From Periplaneta americana (lineage: Eukaryota; Arthropoda; Insecta; Blattodea; Blattidae), in assembly GCF_040183065.1 (NCBI RefSeq), contig NW_027185533.1, positions 1 to 64,000 of the forward strand: DNA of 64,000 nucleotides, given 5' to 3'. The notes under the pieces are model-generated. The model was not told the origin of the DNA and did no database searches. It worked only from the letters and a program-made list of their open reading frames with translations. Position numbers and translations under genes: made by a program. Of this stretch, positions 1 to 9,273 are shown piece after piece; positions within the stretch are counted from its first letter, which is position 1; each line of letters starts with the position of its first letter.

Positions 1-12
1 TTCTGAGTTCTT

Positions 13-159
13 CTAACTATAAATTATCCATGAATTTATACTTGCAATATTTAGCATGTTGTAAAATATTGCTAGTGGCCAGCGCCTCGTCTTTCTATTG
101 CAGGAAAGATTGTGGCACATTTGACATAGTGTATCTACACCACCTTTAGTCCCATTGTA
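13..159 (-). pseudogene. piggyBac transposase fragment (unit 1)
   Basis: Minus-strand reading contains GTKGGVDTLCQM, then CNRKTRRWPLAIFYNMLNIA and INSWIIYS, which match the conserved region of piggyBac-family transposases around the last catalytic aspartates (usually GGVDxxDQM). The second aspartate is a cysteine here, so the copy is dead. The reading stops at 13; in the other units the cysteine-rich C-terminus follows in another frame. Upstream on the coding strand the match ends at an ATT microsatellite. It is a fossil carried in every repeat unit. Confidence 0.8.
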
Positions 160-160
<1 letters not shown>

Positions 161-195
<35 letters not shown>

Positions 196-620
196 GGCTT
201 TACATATAACGTGTTGCTTACTGTTGTCATTGCAGTCCACGTCGGTGGGGGTGGGGGGGTTTCTTTCTCCTCCTCCTTCCTCTAAAAAGAGCAGTTACCA
301 GGGTCTAAGGAAGTGAATGCCCTTTTCTTTCTGGGCTCATCCCTACATTTGTCTTAGCTCCTTAGGGAAAACCACGGAAAACCCTCAGGCTTGCGAATAG
401 ACTGAATGAATGAGAGGAGAAACTTTAAAGGTACGTGAAAACACGTCCATGCAAGGGAGTTGGGACTGTGAAAAATTGAATATGTGAAATCCAAGACTGT
501 ATTTGCCAGGCGAGCAAAGATGAAGAAGAAGAAAGGCTTACGTATGACGTGTGGCTTACTGTTGTCATTGCAGTCCGCGTCGGCCAGCGGTGGGAGGGGG
601 GGGGGGTCAATATACCTGCA
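161..620. repeat. Two diverged copies of a short module plus low-complexity DNA (unit 1)
   Basis: An ATA-repeat at about 160-194 leads into a module at about 195-250, and a GAA-rich run leads into a second, diverged copy at about 531-600. Both copies contain TTACTGTTGTCATTGCAGTC followed by a G-run. The layout (microsatellite tail joined to a conserved block) suggests two insertions of one short interspersed element, but I do not recognise the family. Short open frames here are chance readings. Confidence 0.45.
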
Positions 621-1005
621 CATATCAGTTCAAATTATAAAAACCTCTTAATGCTACTGCGGTACTATTCCATTGCCGAACACAATATGAAGAAATTAGC
701 AGATCCCTGAACTGAACTCTTATTACTCTGAAATTACCGCGCAGTACAATTATAGCTATGACGCATTGCAAGCGTTAGTCACCATATCGATTTGCTAAGC
801 AAATTTAATCCCTTTAGAGCATGTCCCCCCCCCCTCCTCCTCCATATCAGCCAACAACATACTGGATGAAGAAGACTCCTGCAAAAGGGACGAATTAAGA
901 TTTAATTTTATTTTAATGATAGACTAACATTGCAAAGTTCCAAAATAATTTTTTGCATTCCTTCATTACACTAGTCGTACAAAATTGCGGTCGTATCTCG
1001 TACTA
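621..1005. other. AT-rich spacer, nothing recognised
   Basis: No gene, RNA or clear repeat is seen apart from a short C-run near 824-834. The same sequence recurs at 20069-20453, 38731-39115 and 57638-58022. Confidence 0.5.
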
Positions 1006-2137
1006 TCTATACTAATAATAAATCTGTAGCCGAAATTTTTCTGGTAAGTTTCGATTTTCCAAAAGTAATTGGTCCTAACATATATAATTAACCACCCTGA
1101 AACCGAAAATCGCATTTTTGAAATTTTTGTTTGTATGTCTGTCTGTATGTTTGTTACCTTTTCACGCGATAATGGCTGAACCGATTTATATGAAAACTGG
1201 AATATAAATTAAGTTTGTTGTAACTTAGATTTTAGGCTATATGGCATTCGAAATACATTATTTAAAAGGGGAGTTATAAGGGGGCCTGAATTAAATAAAT
1301 CGAAATATCTCGCTTATTATTGATATTTGAGAAAAAATGTTACATAACAGATGTTCCTTTAAAAATGATTTCCGTTAAGTTTTATTTTTTTACAACATTT
1401 TGATAGGACTGATATTTAATGAGATAAATGAGTTTTAAAATTAAAATAACGCTATCTAAGACGGTGCAATGAATTAAGAACAAATGACTTCGTCTATAAG
1501 GGGCCTTGGACAACAACAATCGAAACAGGGGCCTTGGACATCAACAAACAATCGAAAGCTATTAAACATAGCCTACAGGGAATGTTTCTGTGTTTGTATG
1601 AAGTAATATCACAAGCTCGTAAATTAACTGATTTGTATAATTAGTTATTATTTCACCATTGGAAACTGTAGTTTCTCTAGATGGACATAATGCTATAATG
1701 TTATTACAGTAACGTCTGAGTAAATCGAGGACAGGTAAGATTAAAATAGCTTCTTATGCACAGAAAATTTGATAGGCTATTTTGTACATTCGTTTTCTGT
1801 ATTTCTTAAAATAATATTTATGTACACGCATTTTAATCTCAGAGAATTAACGAACAACGAGAGTGTATTGATTTAGTATGCAGTAATAGTACTTTAGCTT
1901 GGCAATCCATTATTTTAATAATTCATATTTTAACTATGCTCAATTGAATCGTGTTAAAATACATAAAATATATATGCAATAAATGCAGTGCTAAAAAAAA
2001 ATTGGGTAATATGCGAAGCAGATTATCTTGCGCTGTTGTAAAAGTTGTTCCCTGGATCAGACGTCCTATTTTAATTATGTAATTACTTTATATTTATTTC
2101 TAACAGGTGGAGCGGAGCGAACGGGTACGGCTAGCTA
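1006..2137 (+). mobile_element. Helitron-like non-autonomous element (unit 1)
   Basis: It begins with TC in the run TCTATACTAATAATAAATC, directly after an A, and ends near CGGGTACGGCTAG. These resemble ends I associate with arthropod Helitron/Helentron families (5' TC, 3' CTAG). Inside is the phrase TGGCTGAACCGATTTATATG, common in dispersed insect repeats. No Rep/helicase ORF is present. The base after CTAG is C rather than the expected T, so either the end is shifted by a few bases or the family assignment is wrong. Confidence 0.45.
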
Positions 2138-2300
2138 ACAATAAGTGAGAACTTACAATACAACAACAACAACAACAACAGCTGATAATCTGAAAGGGAA
2201 CATAGTAATTTGGGGTGAATTAAAATGCAGCTTCCATTCGTTTAAAATTTCTTTAAATTTTAACTAAATATTAATGTAGATATTACCTCTAAAGGTAAAT

Positions 2301-3732
2301 GGGGGCATGTTTCACAACGCTAACAAATTACAAATTAACAATATACAATTAACAACGGAAATATTACATATGCTTGTTAACTGTGTTTCACAATGCAATC
2401 TTATTCACTTGTATGTTTTAACGAACTTTACAAAATCGGCGAAACAAACTTACAAATACGCATAATTGGTTGAACAAAATCGCCAACGACAGTTTACAAA
2501 AATCACTAAGGATCAGAGGTAAAGTAGCTGTAATTTTAGAACTATCGATGGACATGTTTATATTTTTTTATATATATTTTATTTAGATTTTGCTACATCG
2601 GCGACAACGGAGTTTCGCGGCATGCAATTGGTCGAGCATACCAATGCATTAATTAGCCTACGACTTAACTGACGAAAGTTAGCGCGAAATTCATTCAAAT
2701 AATTGATAAATAATGGATTTGACCCACGTAGTTATATGCAGTTGATAGAGCAGCTAACATGTCCATCCATTAAAATCAACTTCGCTCTCTGCTGGTCCAT
2801 CAGTATATTTTATTGTTTCATCCATAACCTCGCCAACATTAGGGAACCCAGCAGGAGGAGCATAAAAATCCTTTGCCCGAGTAAGCACATTCGGTGATCA
2901 ATAACCCGCCTCGAGTTTTTTCAATCTTGTAACAACATCAACTACCATGTGTGAACTTTTGCACACTGTAATCTTATAAATTCCGTTCTTATCTGCTAAC
3001 GCAGGGAACTGAGAGCTACTATGCAACCAATGCAGTTCTCGCTTTGAGGTTAGGGCACCACTTTTCCCTTTCAGATGTTGCATGTGATGTCCCATATCTT
3101 GTAGGAGAGATTACAGCGAAATGGGATTCGGAACGACTTCAGAATACTGCGTAAGTAATGCCGACATTGCATTATTAAGTGATTGGTTTTCGGTGCAAAG
3201 TTTTTCTTCTTTAAGTGCGAGTATTTATTAAATACGTTCCTCGTATATAAGAACTAACGCGGTATTCTGAAGTATAGCGCGGGATTCATTCGAAACCTTT
3301 CATTAATATTCGTACAATGATACGAACGTGGCCGGAAAATTCTACGTTAGGCCTAAATGCAAAATCTTCGTCTGAGTCGCTAGAACTACTCAATAACATC
3401 ACAACTGCTTCAGTGTAATTCTTAATGGTACCCTGTTACTATAAAATTGATTTTATACATATGTGTTTATTTTTTTCATTCACAATTAGAAGCTATTTCA
3501 ACAGGGCTACTGTAGAAAATGTGCTAACTTCACTAGTAAAGTTTAGTTTACACGTTTGTAAAATTACTCCTTCGTTGTGAAACAAACATATCACTTGTAA
3601 AGAGCGCAAAATTTCATTCGTAAAGATTTGATTTCCTTTGTACAGTCCACCTTTACAAACAAAGATTGTGAAACAGAAGTTTACAAACAGAGTTCACAAT
3701 TTCCAAAGATTGTAAACTTTGTGAAACACCCC
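2301..3732 (-). mobile_element. PIF/Harbinger-like DNA transposon remnant (unit 1)
   Basis: The left end reads GGGGGCATGTTTCACAA and the right end, reverse-complemented, GGGGTGTTTCACAAAG: imperfect terminal inverted repeats of a type seen in Harbinger elements. Subterminal DNA on both sides is rich in variants of TTTCACAA and TTTACAAA. A transposase remnant lies inside on the minus strand. Target duplications are not clear, so the end points may be off by a few bases. Confidence 0.6.
2754..3095 (-). pseudogene. Harbinger transposase fragment
   Basis: The minus-strand frame from 3095 reads through one in-frame TGA at 2898-2900 and continues to TAG at 2754. After the TGA comes AGFPNVGEVMDETI, which fits the Harbinger block GFPNVxGxxDGT around the first catalytic aspartate. 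Before it, ITVCKSSHMVVDVVTRL resembles the usual helix preceding that block. Only about 110 residues remain, and the rest of the DDE domain is missing. This is a transposon relic, not a host gene. Confidence 0.6.
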
Positions 3733-4656
3733 ACTGGTGAATCAGCACGCCGAGCTCGATCGAAATACAACCAGTTACTATTATTTCCCTATCGTTTTTT
3801 GACATTTGATTCCGCGTCCTACCCCTTTCATTCGTTACTAACCAACAACGCCAATAGCAGAAGGTAACGCAAAAACAGTCACCGGTTCCCCGATGCATGG
3901 CTTTCTCTCTCAATGTCAACTGAGAGTTAAAAATATTCATTATAATATGCACTTTCCACTCACTCCTCAGAATGTCTTCTTTATTTTTATTTATTTATTT
4001 ATTTATTTATTTTTAAAGATATGTGAGCTACGTACTGTATGTCTGATGTTTTGCCATCGTACATTCAAATATTTATATTCACTGTACAGTACAGCGAACT
4101 GTTTATACTTACTGTACATGCTATAACTACTTCTCCCAACTCCGCTATTGCTATATTTCCTAAACTAAACGCTGATATTGAAATAACGCCTGGTCTGATA
4201 ATGCAGTCTGTTTAAATTTCTACCGACCAAGTTCTGCCCTTCATCATGGGAAAACAACGAGCTTCTTTAAAGGATACAACTACTAGGACAGAGATATTTT
4301 CATTATGGAATTTGTACTACCCACTGAAATGTAGTAACTAATGGGATTTTAATTAGCCATATATGTACAGTATATTACATTCTTTACCTAAAATGTCTCT
4401 AACTTCTAGGGAGAGCGCGAGGTACGTTCACAATCCCCTGAATACATATTCCCTTCTTCGAGAAAACGCAGAGAAGTGAACCGTCTCATATGAATATGCT
4501 ACCAGTCATAAGTTTCAATACGGAGCTGCAAGTACTTAAGAATTATCAATTACTCTACAATTATGCAGCGGCGTCATCATCCAAGCTATAGCTGGAATAG
4601 GGAAGGGAACATAATATCCCATAAGTCTTATTAGAACACGCTGGAAATAGTGACGT
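3733..4656. other. Spacer with a TTTA microsatellite
   Basis: A run of TTTA/ATTT repeats lies at about 3981-4012. Nothing else was recognised. Short ORFs on both strands lack any family resemblance. Confidence 0.5.
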
Positions 4657-4669
4657 AAAAAAAAAAATC

Positions 4670-4787
4670 GCCAACGGCACGTGGTGTTCCCAAGCGGTCA
4701 CCCATCCAAGTACTGACCACGCCCAATGTTGCTTGACTTCGGTGATCGGACGAGAACCGGTATTTTCAACATGGTATGGCCGTTGCC
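4670..4787 (-). rRNA. 5S ribosomal RNA (unit 1)
   Basis: The reverse complement runs from GGCAACGGCCATACC through GGTTCTCGTCCGATCACCGA, AGTACTTGGATGGGTGACCG and CTTGGGAACACCACGTG to CCGTTGGC, the standard eukaryotic 5S rRNA. The internal Pol III promoter elements (box A around GTCAAGCAACA, box C around GGATGGGTGACCG) are present. The 3' end is followed after GA by eleven T residues on the coding strand (4657-4667), a Pol III terminator. Helix I pairs except at position 2 (G opposite G), a small warning about function. It lies in the H3-H2B spacer, in the same orientation as H2B. Confidence 0.93.
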
Positions 4788-5612
4788 GATGAAACTGCGT
4801 AATCTGTAGGCACTTGAGGACGATGGGATTGGGGTGCACTCGATAAAACCTGCACTCGCTCACACACACACGTAAACTGCCTGCTTAGACTCTGTACCTA
4901 AATTACCAAGCTCGTTGGATGTCATTGGGATAGATGATAAATCTATCTATCAACGGCAGTTTGGTTACGTTTCAACGTCACACACTGCTGGATTGACACG
5001 GGATTAATAAAACAGCTAGTCGGCATTCTAAGTTAAGCCACAGGTGGATTGTTGTTCAACAGCGGAGCCTCCTTTCAACCACATGGTTGTGGAACTGTAG
5101 TCGGATTTTCGACATCATTTTCATGCCATACTACGGAACTTCACACAAACTTCAATTCACTTCTTGCACCGGCGGCTACTACGAATGGACTGAAGCTCGC
5201 TACTGACTAGGGGGGGGGGGGACATTTGTCTCTTGATGGATTACGTGACAGATATATAAAGTATCAGTCGTATGTTATGAACCCGAGTTTCAATAAAGAT
5301 AGATTACCCGTATGTCCACAGATTCTCAGTAGTGGCCTGCGGAAGGATTATGACCGCGGTCGACAAGTTACCTTCTAAGTTGTTTTCCCTCAACAATTAA
5401 TGCTGCCAAGTGAGTAGGAATGACACCGCGCTCTCATATAAGTCGTACGAAACTATTAAGGAAACGAATTTGCCTCGTGGATCCAAGTCTCCCATGGACT
5501 GCCTATAATGTATTATCTATCCTAGAAGTGTTATCGGGGTGATTATTTAAATTTTCACTCGGTGGGAAACGCTGTTGTTCTTCATTCATCTACTCTGTTA
5601 TGAATAACTTGT
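4788..5612. other. Spacer between 5S and H2B
   Basis: Contains a short CA run near 4862 and a G-run near 5210, whose length differs by one base between units 1 and 2. No gene was recognised. Confidence 0.5.
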
Positions 5613-5628
5613 GGCCCTTAAAAGGGCC
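5613..5628 (-). terminator. Histone 3' stem-loop of H2B (unit 1)
   Basis: Sense strand GGCCCTTTTAAGGGCC, a 6-bp stem with a 4-nt loop, 30 nt past the stop codon. It is the replication-dependent histone mRNA 3' processing signal bound by SLBP. Confidence 0.9.
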
Positions 5629-5658
5629 GGTTGCTGATTCCCTAGCAAGCACTCCCGC

Positions 5659-6030
5659 TTACTTGGAACTAGTGTATTTTGTGACGGCCTTGGTCCCTTC
5701 ACTGACGGCGTGCTTGGCCAGCTCACCGGGTAGCAGGAGACGGACGGCTGTCTGGATCTCCCGACTGGTGATGGTCGACCGCTTGTTGTAATGCGCGAGC
5801 CGCGAAGCTTCCGCGGCGATGCGCTCGAAGATGTCGTTAACGAAGCTGTTCATGATGCTCATAGCCTTTGAACTGATTCCCGTGTCTGGGTGAACTTGTT
5901 TCAGAACCTTGTAGATGTAAATGGCGTAGCTCTCCTTCCTCTTGCGCTTCTTCTTCTTATCGCCCTTCGAAATATTCTTCTGGGCCTTGCCGGCCTTCTT
6001 GGCAGCCTTTCCGGAAGCTTTGGGGGGCAT
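5659..6030 (-). CDS. H2B: Histone H2B (unit 1)
   Basis: A 123-residue core histone with the insect-like N-terminus [19 protein letters not shown], a basic KKKKRKRKE stretch, the histone fold from [19 protein letters not shown] through the C-terminal helix, and the C-terminus AVTKYTSSK carrying the lysine that is usually mono-ubiquitinated. It pairs with H2A in the nucleosome. There is no intron, and the 3' end has the histone stem-loop. It is divergent from H2A; in this unit its own promoter (TATA-like AATATTTAAG at 6065-6074, CCAAT motifs at 6112-6116 and 6147-6151) is intact, so this copy should be expressed in S phase. Confidence 0.97.
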   Translation of the reverse strand: MPPKASGKAAKKAGKAQKNISKGDKKKKRKRKESYAIYIYKVLKQVHPDTGISSKAMSIMNSFVNDIFERIAAEASRLAHYNKRSTITSREIQTAVRLLLPGELAKHAVSEGTKAVTKYTSSK

Positions 6031-6197
6031 GGTGCTCGTCTGATGATGAGCCCGGAGGGAGAAAAATATTTAAGTCGCAGGGACAATGCCGTACTGCCTT
6101 CCCAGTGCGAGCCAATAGAAACAGCGCAAACGTTTGTGACTTTACGATTGGTCCGCTGTCGATTATTGACGTTGGCGTAAAAGTGAAGGTTACCGTC
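6031..6197. promoter_or_regulatory. H2B/H2A divergent promoter, interrupted on the H2A side
   Basis: H2B side (minus): TATA-like box at 6065-6074 and start region in TGATGATGAGCCCG at 6041-6054, an empty target site for the elements of units 2 and 3. Shared middle: CCAAT at 6112-6116 and ATTGG at 6147-6151. H2A side (plus): TAAAAG at 6178-6183, about 20 bp before CGGGCCC. The retrotransposon joins immediately after the H2A start region, leaving the H2A TATA box about 6.5 kb away from the H2A coding region. Confidence 0.75.
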
Positions 6198-6243
6198 GGG
6201 CCCTGCAGATGGTGATGATGATGAGAGACCGTCGGGCCCTGCA
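6197..6243 (+). repeat. Doubled target sequence at the 5' junction of family A
   Basis: CGGGCCCTGCA occurs at 6197-6207 and again at 6233-6243, where it is preceded by ACCGT as in the genuine target. The 25 bp between are GATGATGATG-like filler. The real element start may therefore be 6208 or 6244. Such extra target copies can arise during 5' end joining of a LINE cDNA. Confidence 0.7.
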
Positions 6244-7175
6244 TGGCAGAGGATTGATCAGTCGCGCTCCGCATCGTACTGTGCATCGAGTGCGGACCGT
6301 ACGGGAACACGCCCGAGGCGAAAAGTGAAGGCCACCGTTTTGCTTATAATACCGGGCGCGGACCGTACGAGAACACGCCTGAGGCGTATTTGTATACTTC
6401 AGAGAGAAACCCTTTAGTTGCGTGTTTTCTTTCCAGTGAGAACCGAAACAGTGGGTAGGTCTATTCAGTGTTCGTGTGTGTGTACTCTTCCGTAAAGATG
6501 TAGCTACGAAGGAACCTCTACAGTGTGGCCACTGAGTAGTGATCATTAGTGCTAGAGAAGCCGTACGCAAGTGACTAAACCCTCAAGACTGTGTGTTTTT
6601 GTGCCATTGCCTCGAGTGAACTCTTCAATTGTTATCATCTCTAGTGTGGTGCTAGTGTACGGACCACTAGTTAACCGATCCAGATATACAGTTCTCTCCG
6701 CTTAACGATAGGACGTTACTGCGGAAATTTCCATCTAGTTGTAGCGCACCTTTACTACAAATATTGTTCCAGTTAGAGAGAAGCCAACACAGTGTAGCAT
6801 ACCGAGTGACTGACAATTTGGGCGTGTATTAAATCTTATATCACGTCAAGTGTATCGAGTGCAAGACATTTACTATGCGTGCAGTCATGTTTCACTCTCT
6901 CTGCTAGTGAAAACTAAACAGTGCTCTGTGTGCTCATAGTACAAAACAATCTAACGTGCAGTGAGTGAACCAACTAAATAGTGTCAACGAAACTTTACAC
7001 TCCAAATATTCTCCTTTGTCTTTTCATTTCTGGACTTAGTTTAACCTTTCTTATCTCTTTCTCCAATATATACCTCAAATGCCGCAGTGTCAATTACAGT
7101 GTTTAGTGCTACGTATTACATCTTCAACCAAATAGTGCATCATAACCCCAACACAAATCAAAAGGAGGAGCCACC
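6244..7175 (+). promoter_or_regulatory. 5' UTR of family A LINE
   Basis: About 0.93 kb with no long ORF. It contains a near-repeat, GCGGACCGTACGGGAACACG at about 6290 and a one-base variant at about 6358. Between them is AAAAGTGAAGGCCACCG (6321-6337), which matches 15 of 17 bases of the H2A promoter at 6179-6195. Internal promoter activity is likely for this element class but not shown. Confidence 0.5.
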
Positions 7176-9263
7176 ATGAATAACAACAACCCTGAAAGCA
7201 GAGCAACACAACCAGCAGACAGAGGTAAGGGCAGTCACAACTCCTCAAAAAACCGCTCTCACTCCGCTGAGGATTTGTCAGTAAACACTCCATCCACTGA
7301 CAATCCCTTTCCAGGTCTACTACACCAGCAGTCACCGCCTGACGCTTTCACAGAATCAGAGGCAAACACAACCCTAATAATATATAATTATAGTGCCTCA
7401 GAGCTCAAAAAAGTTCTAAACCAAATTCGTGTGCATGTTCGCTGGTATAAACACCATGAACACCTACTTATTATAAATTTCCATACCCGAGCTCACCTCT
7501 CAAAATTTACACAGTACATTCCACCCTCAATTCTTGGGCCTAGTGATAAAACTCAGTACATGATTCCGGAGCAAGCTAAATTGCAAGCTCCTTGGCTCTC
7601 ACAACCCGCTCAAAGACAATACAAACCAAATGCAGCTACCAAAGAAATATCTGCCCCTACCGCAAAAACTCCACTCAAAACAAATAACAGAGAACTACGA
7701 TACAGACTAGAAAATCTGATATCGTCTCTGCCACTTCCCTCTCAAAGCACCACAGTACACCAAGACCTACAATCCCCCGTGTCACCAATCCAAACGAATC
7801 CTAATTTTGCCCCCAATCAAATCACGCCACAACCTTCCACATCAAATGCAAATAATCAAACCACTCCTAGCAAAGACATTCGAATATCACAAACGCAACC
7901 ACCGCCTGCTGCAACTCAAATTGACTCACGCGTAGCTATGCGTATCAATAACCAAGATCTACACAAAAACAACCCCACCATCATATATCAAGATTGCCTA
8001 AAAATTCAAATCACACCACCTAGACAAACCTGGTCGCAAAAATTCAGTTCAACAACTCTTATTTTCGAAAACCAAGAGCACTTAGATAAATTCATCTCCT
8101 CCTACCCACCCAACACTTTCGGACCCAACGCAGAATATGCAATTAAAATTAACAGACAGAACAGAAATACGGAGAGTGCTCAATCTTACGCCAAAGAAAC
8201 CAATCTAGTTGCTACTGGAATCTCCCCGGAAATAGATATAGAAACAGTATCAGCTGCTATGACAAACATCAACTTAGAACACACTAGGATCACAAGAATA
8301 AGAAATAGCTACGGACCAACGCCCCTTGTTCGCATTTTCACAAAAAACCCGAACACCATATCGACACTTCTCAGCGATGGCCTCCGACTGTGGGGCAGAA
8401 CATATCATTGTGAACCACCCAAACTAGGAAAACGCCATATTCCATGCAGGAACTGTCATCAGTATCTGCATGAGAAGAAAAACTGCACAAACCCCGCAGT
8501 TTGTTTTCACTGTGGGAACATTGGCACTTCCTGTGCACATAAAGATCGACCACATCATTGCGCCACCTGTAATAGAGACGGACATTATACAGGACAGATG
8601 CACTGTCCACTATATCCACGCGAAATCCAACTCCCCGATGAACCTACCTACAGACCATTCATTAGGAAACAAAATATTGATTCGCCACTTAAACCCAGCC
8701 AAATGACACCCCCAAACCAGCCCCCGTCTCTTAACACAATCAATTTCCCAACCCTCAACTCCGTCGACAGCGACATATCCAACATACCAAACGAAACCAC
8801 CAACAGTCCCAAACCCCACACATTTGCTCAGATCTTGGCAACACCACAAAAAACCGACAGAAATGATCTACCCACCCCCCAACAAATCGCCAACTTTATA
8901 GATGAACGTATCGCCATCCACATAACCCGCATTGAAAAATACATTGACGAAAAAATCAATCAAGCCATCAACAATTTAACACAATTTATCACAGCCACAA
9001 CAATAAACACGACCCCACCCTCACGACTCGAAAATACCACAGCCACTATAAATGCCACAGCCAAAAAGACCATAAATAGAAAAGTCAGCGTTGCACCTTA
9101 TGGAAACAATATAGATGTAATAATCACGCCCATAGTCCAGAAAGTCCAAACTATGATAGGTGGCGCAATAGAACGAGCCCTGGCGGATTACCAATCCCTA
9201 CCCTGCCCCTCAGGAAATTCACGGCACCTAGACACCACAAACAGCCTCTCACCAACAACCTAA
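7176..9263 (+). CDS. LINE ORF1 protein, family A (gag-like, CCHC knuckles)
   Basis: A 695-residue nucleic-acid-binding protein that would package the element RNA. The ATG sits in CCACCATGA, a good initiation context. The N-terminal half is Ser/Thr/Gln/Pro-rich and low in complexity. Two related short modules occur at about 97-121 (HLSKF then PPSILGP) and about 293-318 (HLDKF then PPNTFGP). An RRM-like segment follows at about 343-412, then three zinc knuckles: CRNCHQYLHEKKNC at about 424-437, a variant starting CFHC at about 443, and CATCNRDGHYTGQMHC at about 462-477. The C-terminal part has a predicted amphipathic, possibly coiled stretch (IANFIDERIAIHITRIEKYI). ORF2 begins 10 nt after its stop, so coupled translation is possible. 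Confidence 0.9.
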   Translation: MNNNNPESRATQPADRGKGSHNSSKNRSHSAEDLSVNTPSTDNPFPGLLHQQSPPDAFTESEANTTLIIYNYSASELKKVLNQIRVHVRWYKHHEHLLIINFHTRAHLSKFTQYIPPSILGPSDKTQYMIPEQAKLQAPWLSQPAQRQYKPNAATKEISAPTAKTPLKTNNRELRYRLENLISSLPLPSQSTTVHQDLQSPVSPIQTNPNFAPNQITPQPSTSNANNQTTPSKDIRISQTQPPPAATQIDSRVAMRINNQDLHKNNPTIIYQDCLKIQITPPRQTWSQKFSSTTLIFENQEHLDKFISSYPPNTFGPNAEYAIKINRQNRNTESAQSYAKETNLVATGISPEIDIETVSAAMTNINLEHTRITRIRNSYGPTPLVRIFTKNPNTISTLLSDGLRLWGRTYHCEPPKLGKRHIPCRNCHQYLHEKKNCTNPAVCFHCGNIGTSCAHKDRPHHCATCNRDGHYTGQMHCPLYPREIQLPDEPTYRPFIRKQNIDSPLKPSQMTPPNQPPSLNTINFPTLNSVDSDISNIPNETTNSPKPHTFAQILATPQKTDRNDLPTPQQIANFIDERIAIHITRIEKYIDEKINQAINNLTQFITATTINTTPPSRLENTTATINATAKKTINRKVSVAPYGNNIDVIITPIVQKVQTMIGGAIERALADYQSLPCPSGNSRHLDTTNSLSPTT

Positions 9264-9273
9264 TACCACTATA

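Noticed and set aside
4561-4869. 102-residue minus-strand ORF
   Set aside because: It runs through the 5S rRNA gene and is a chance reading of it.
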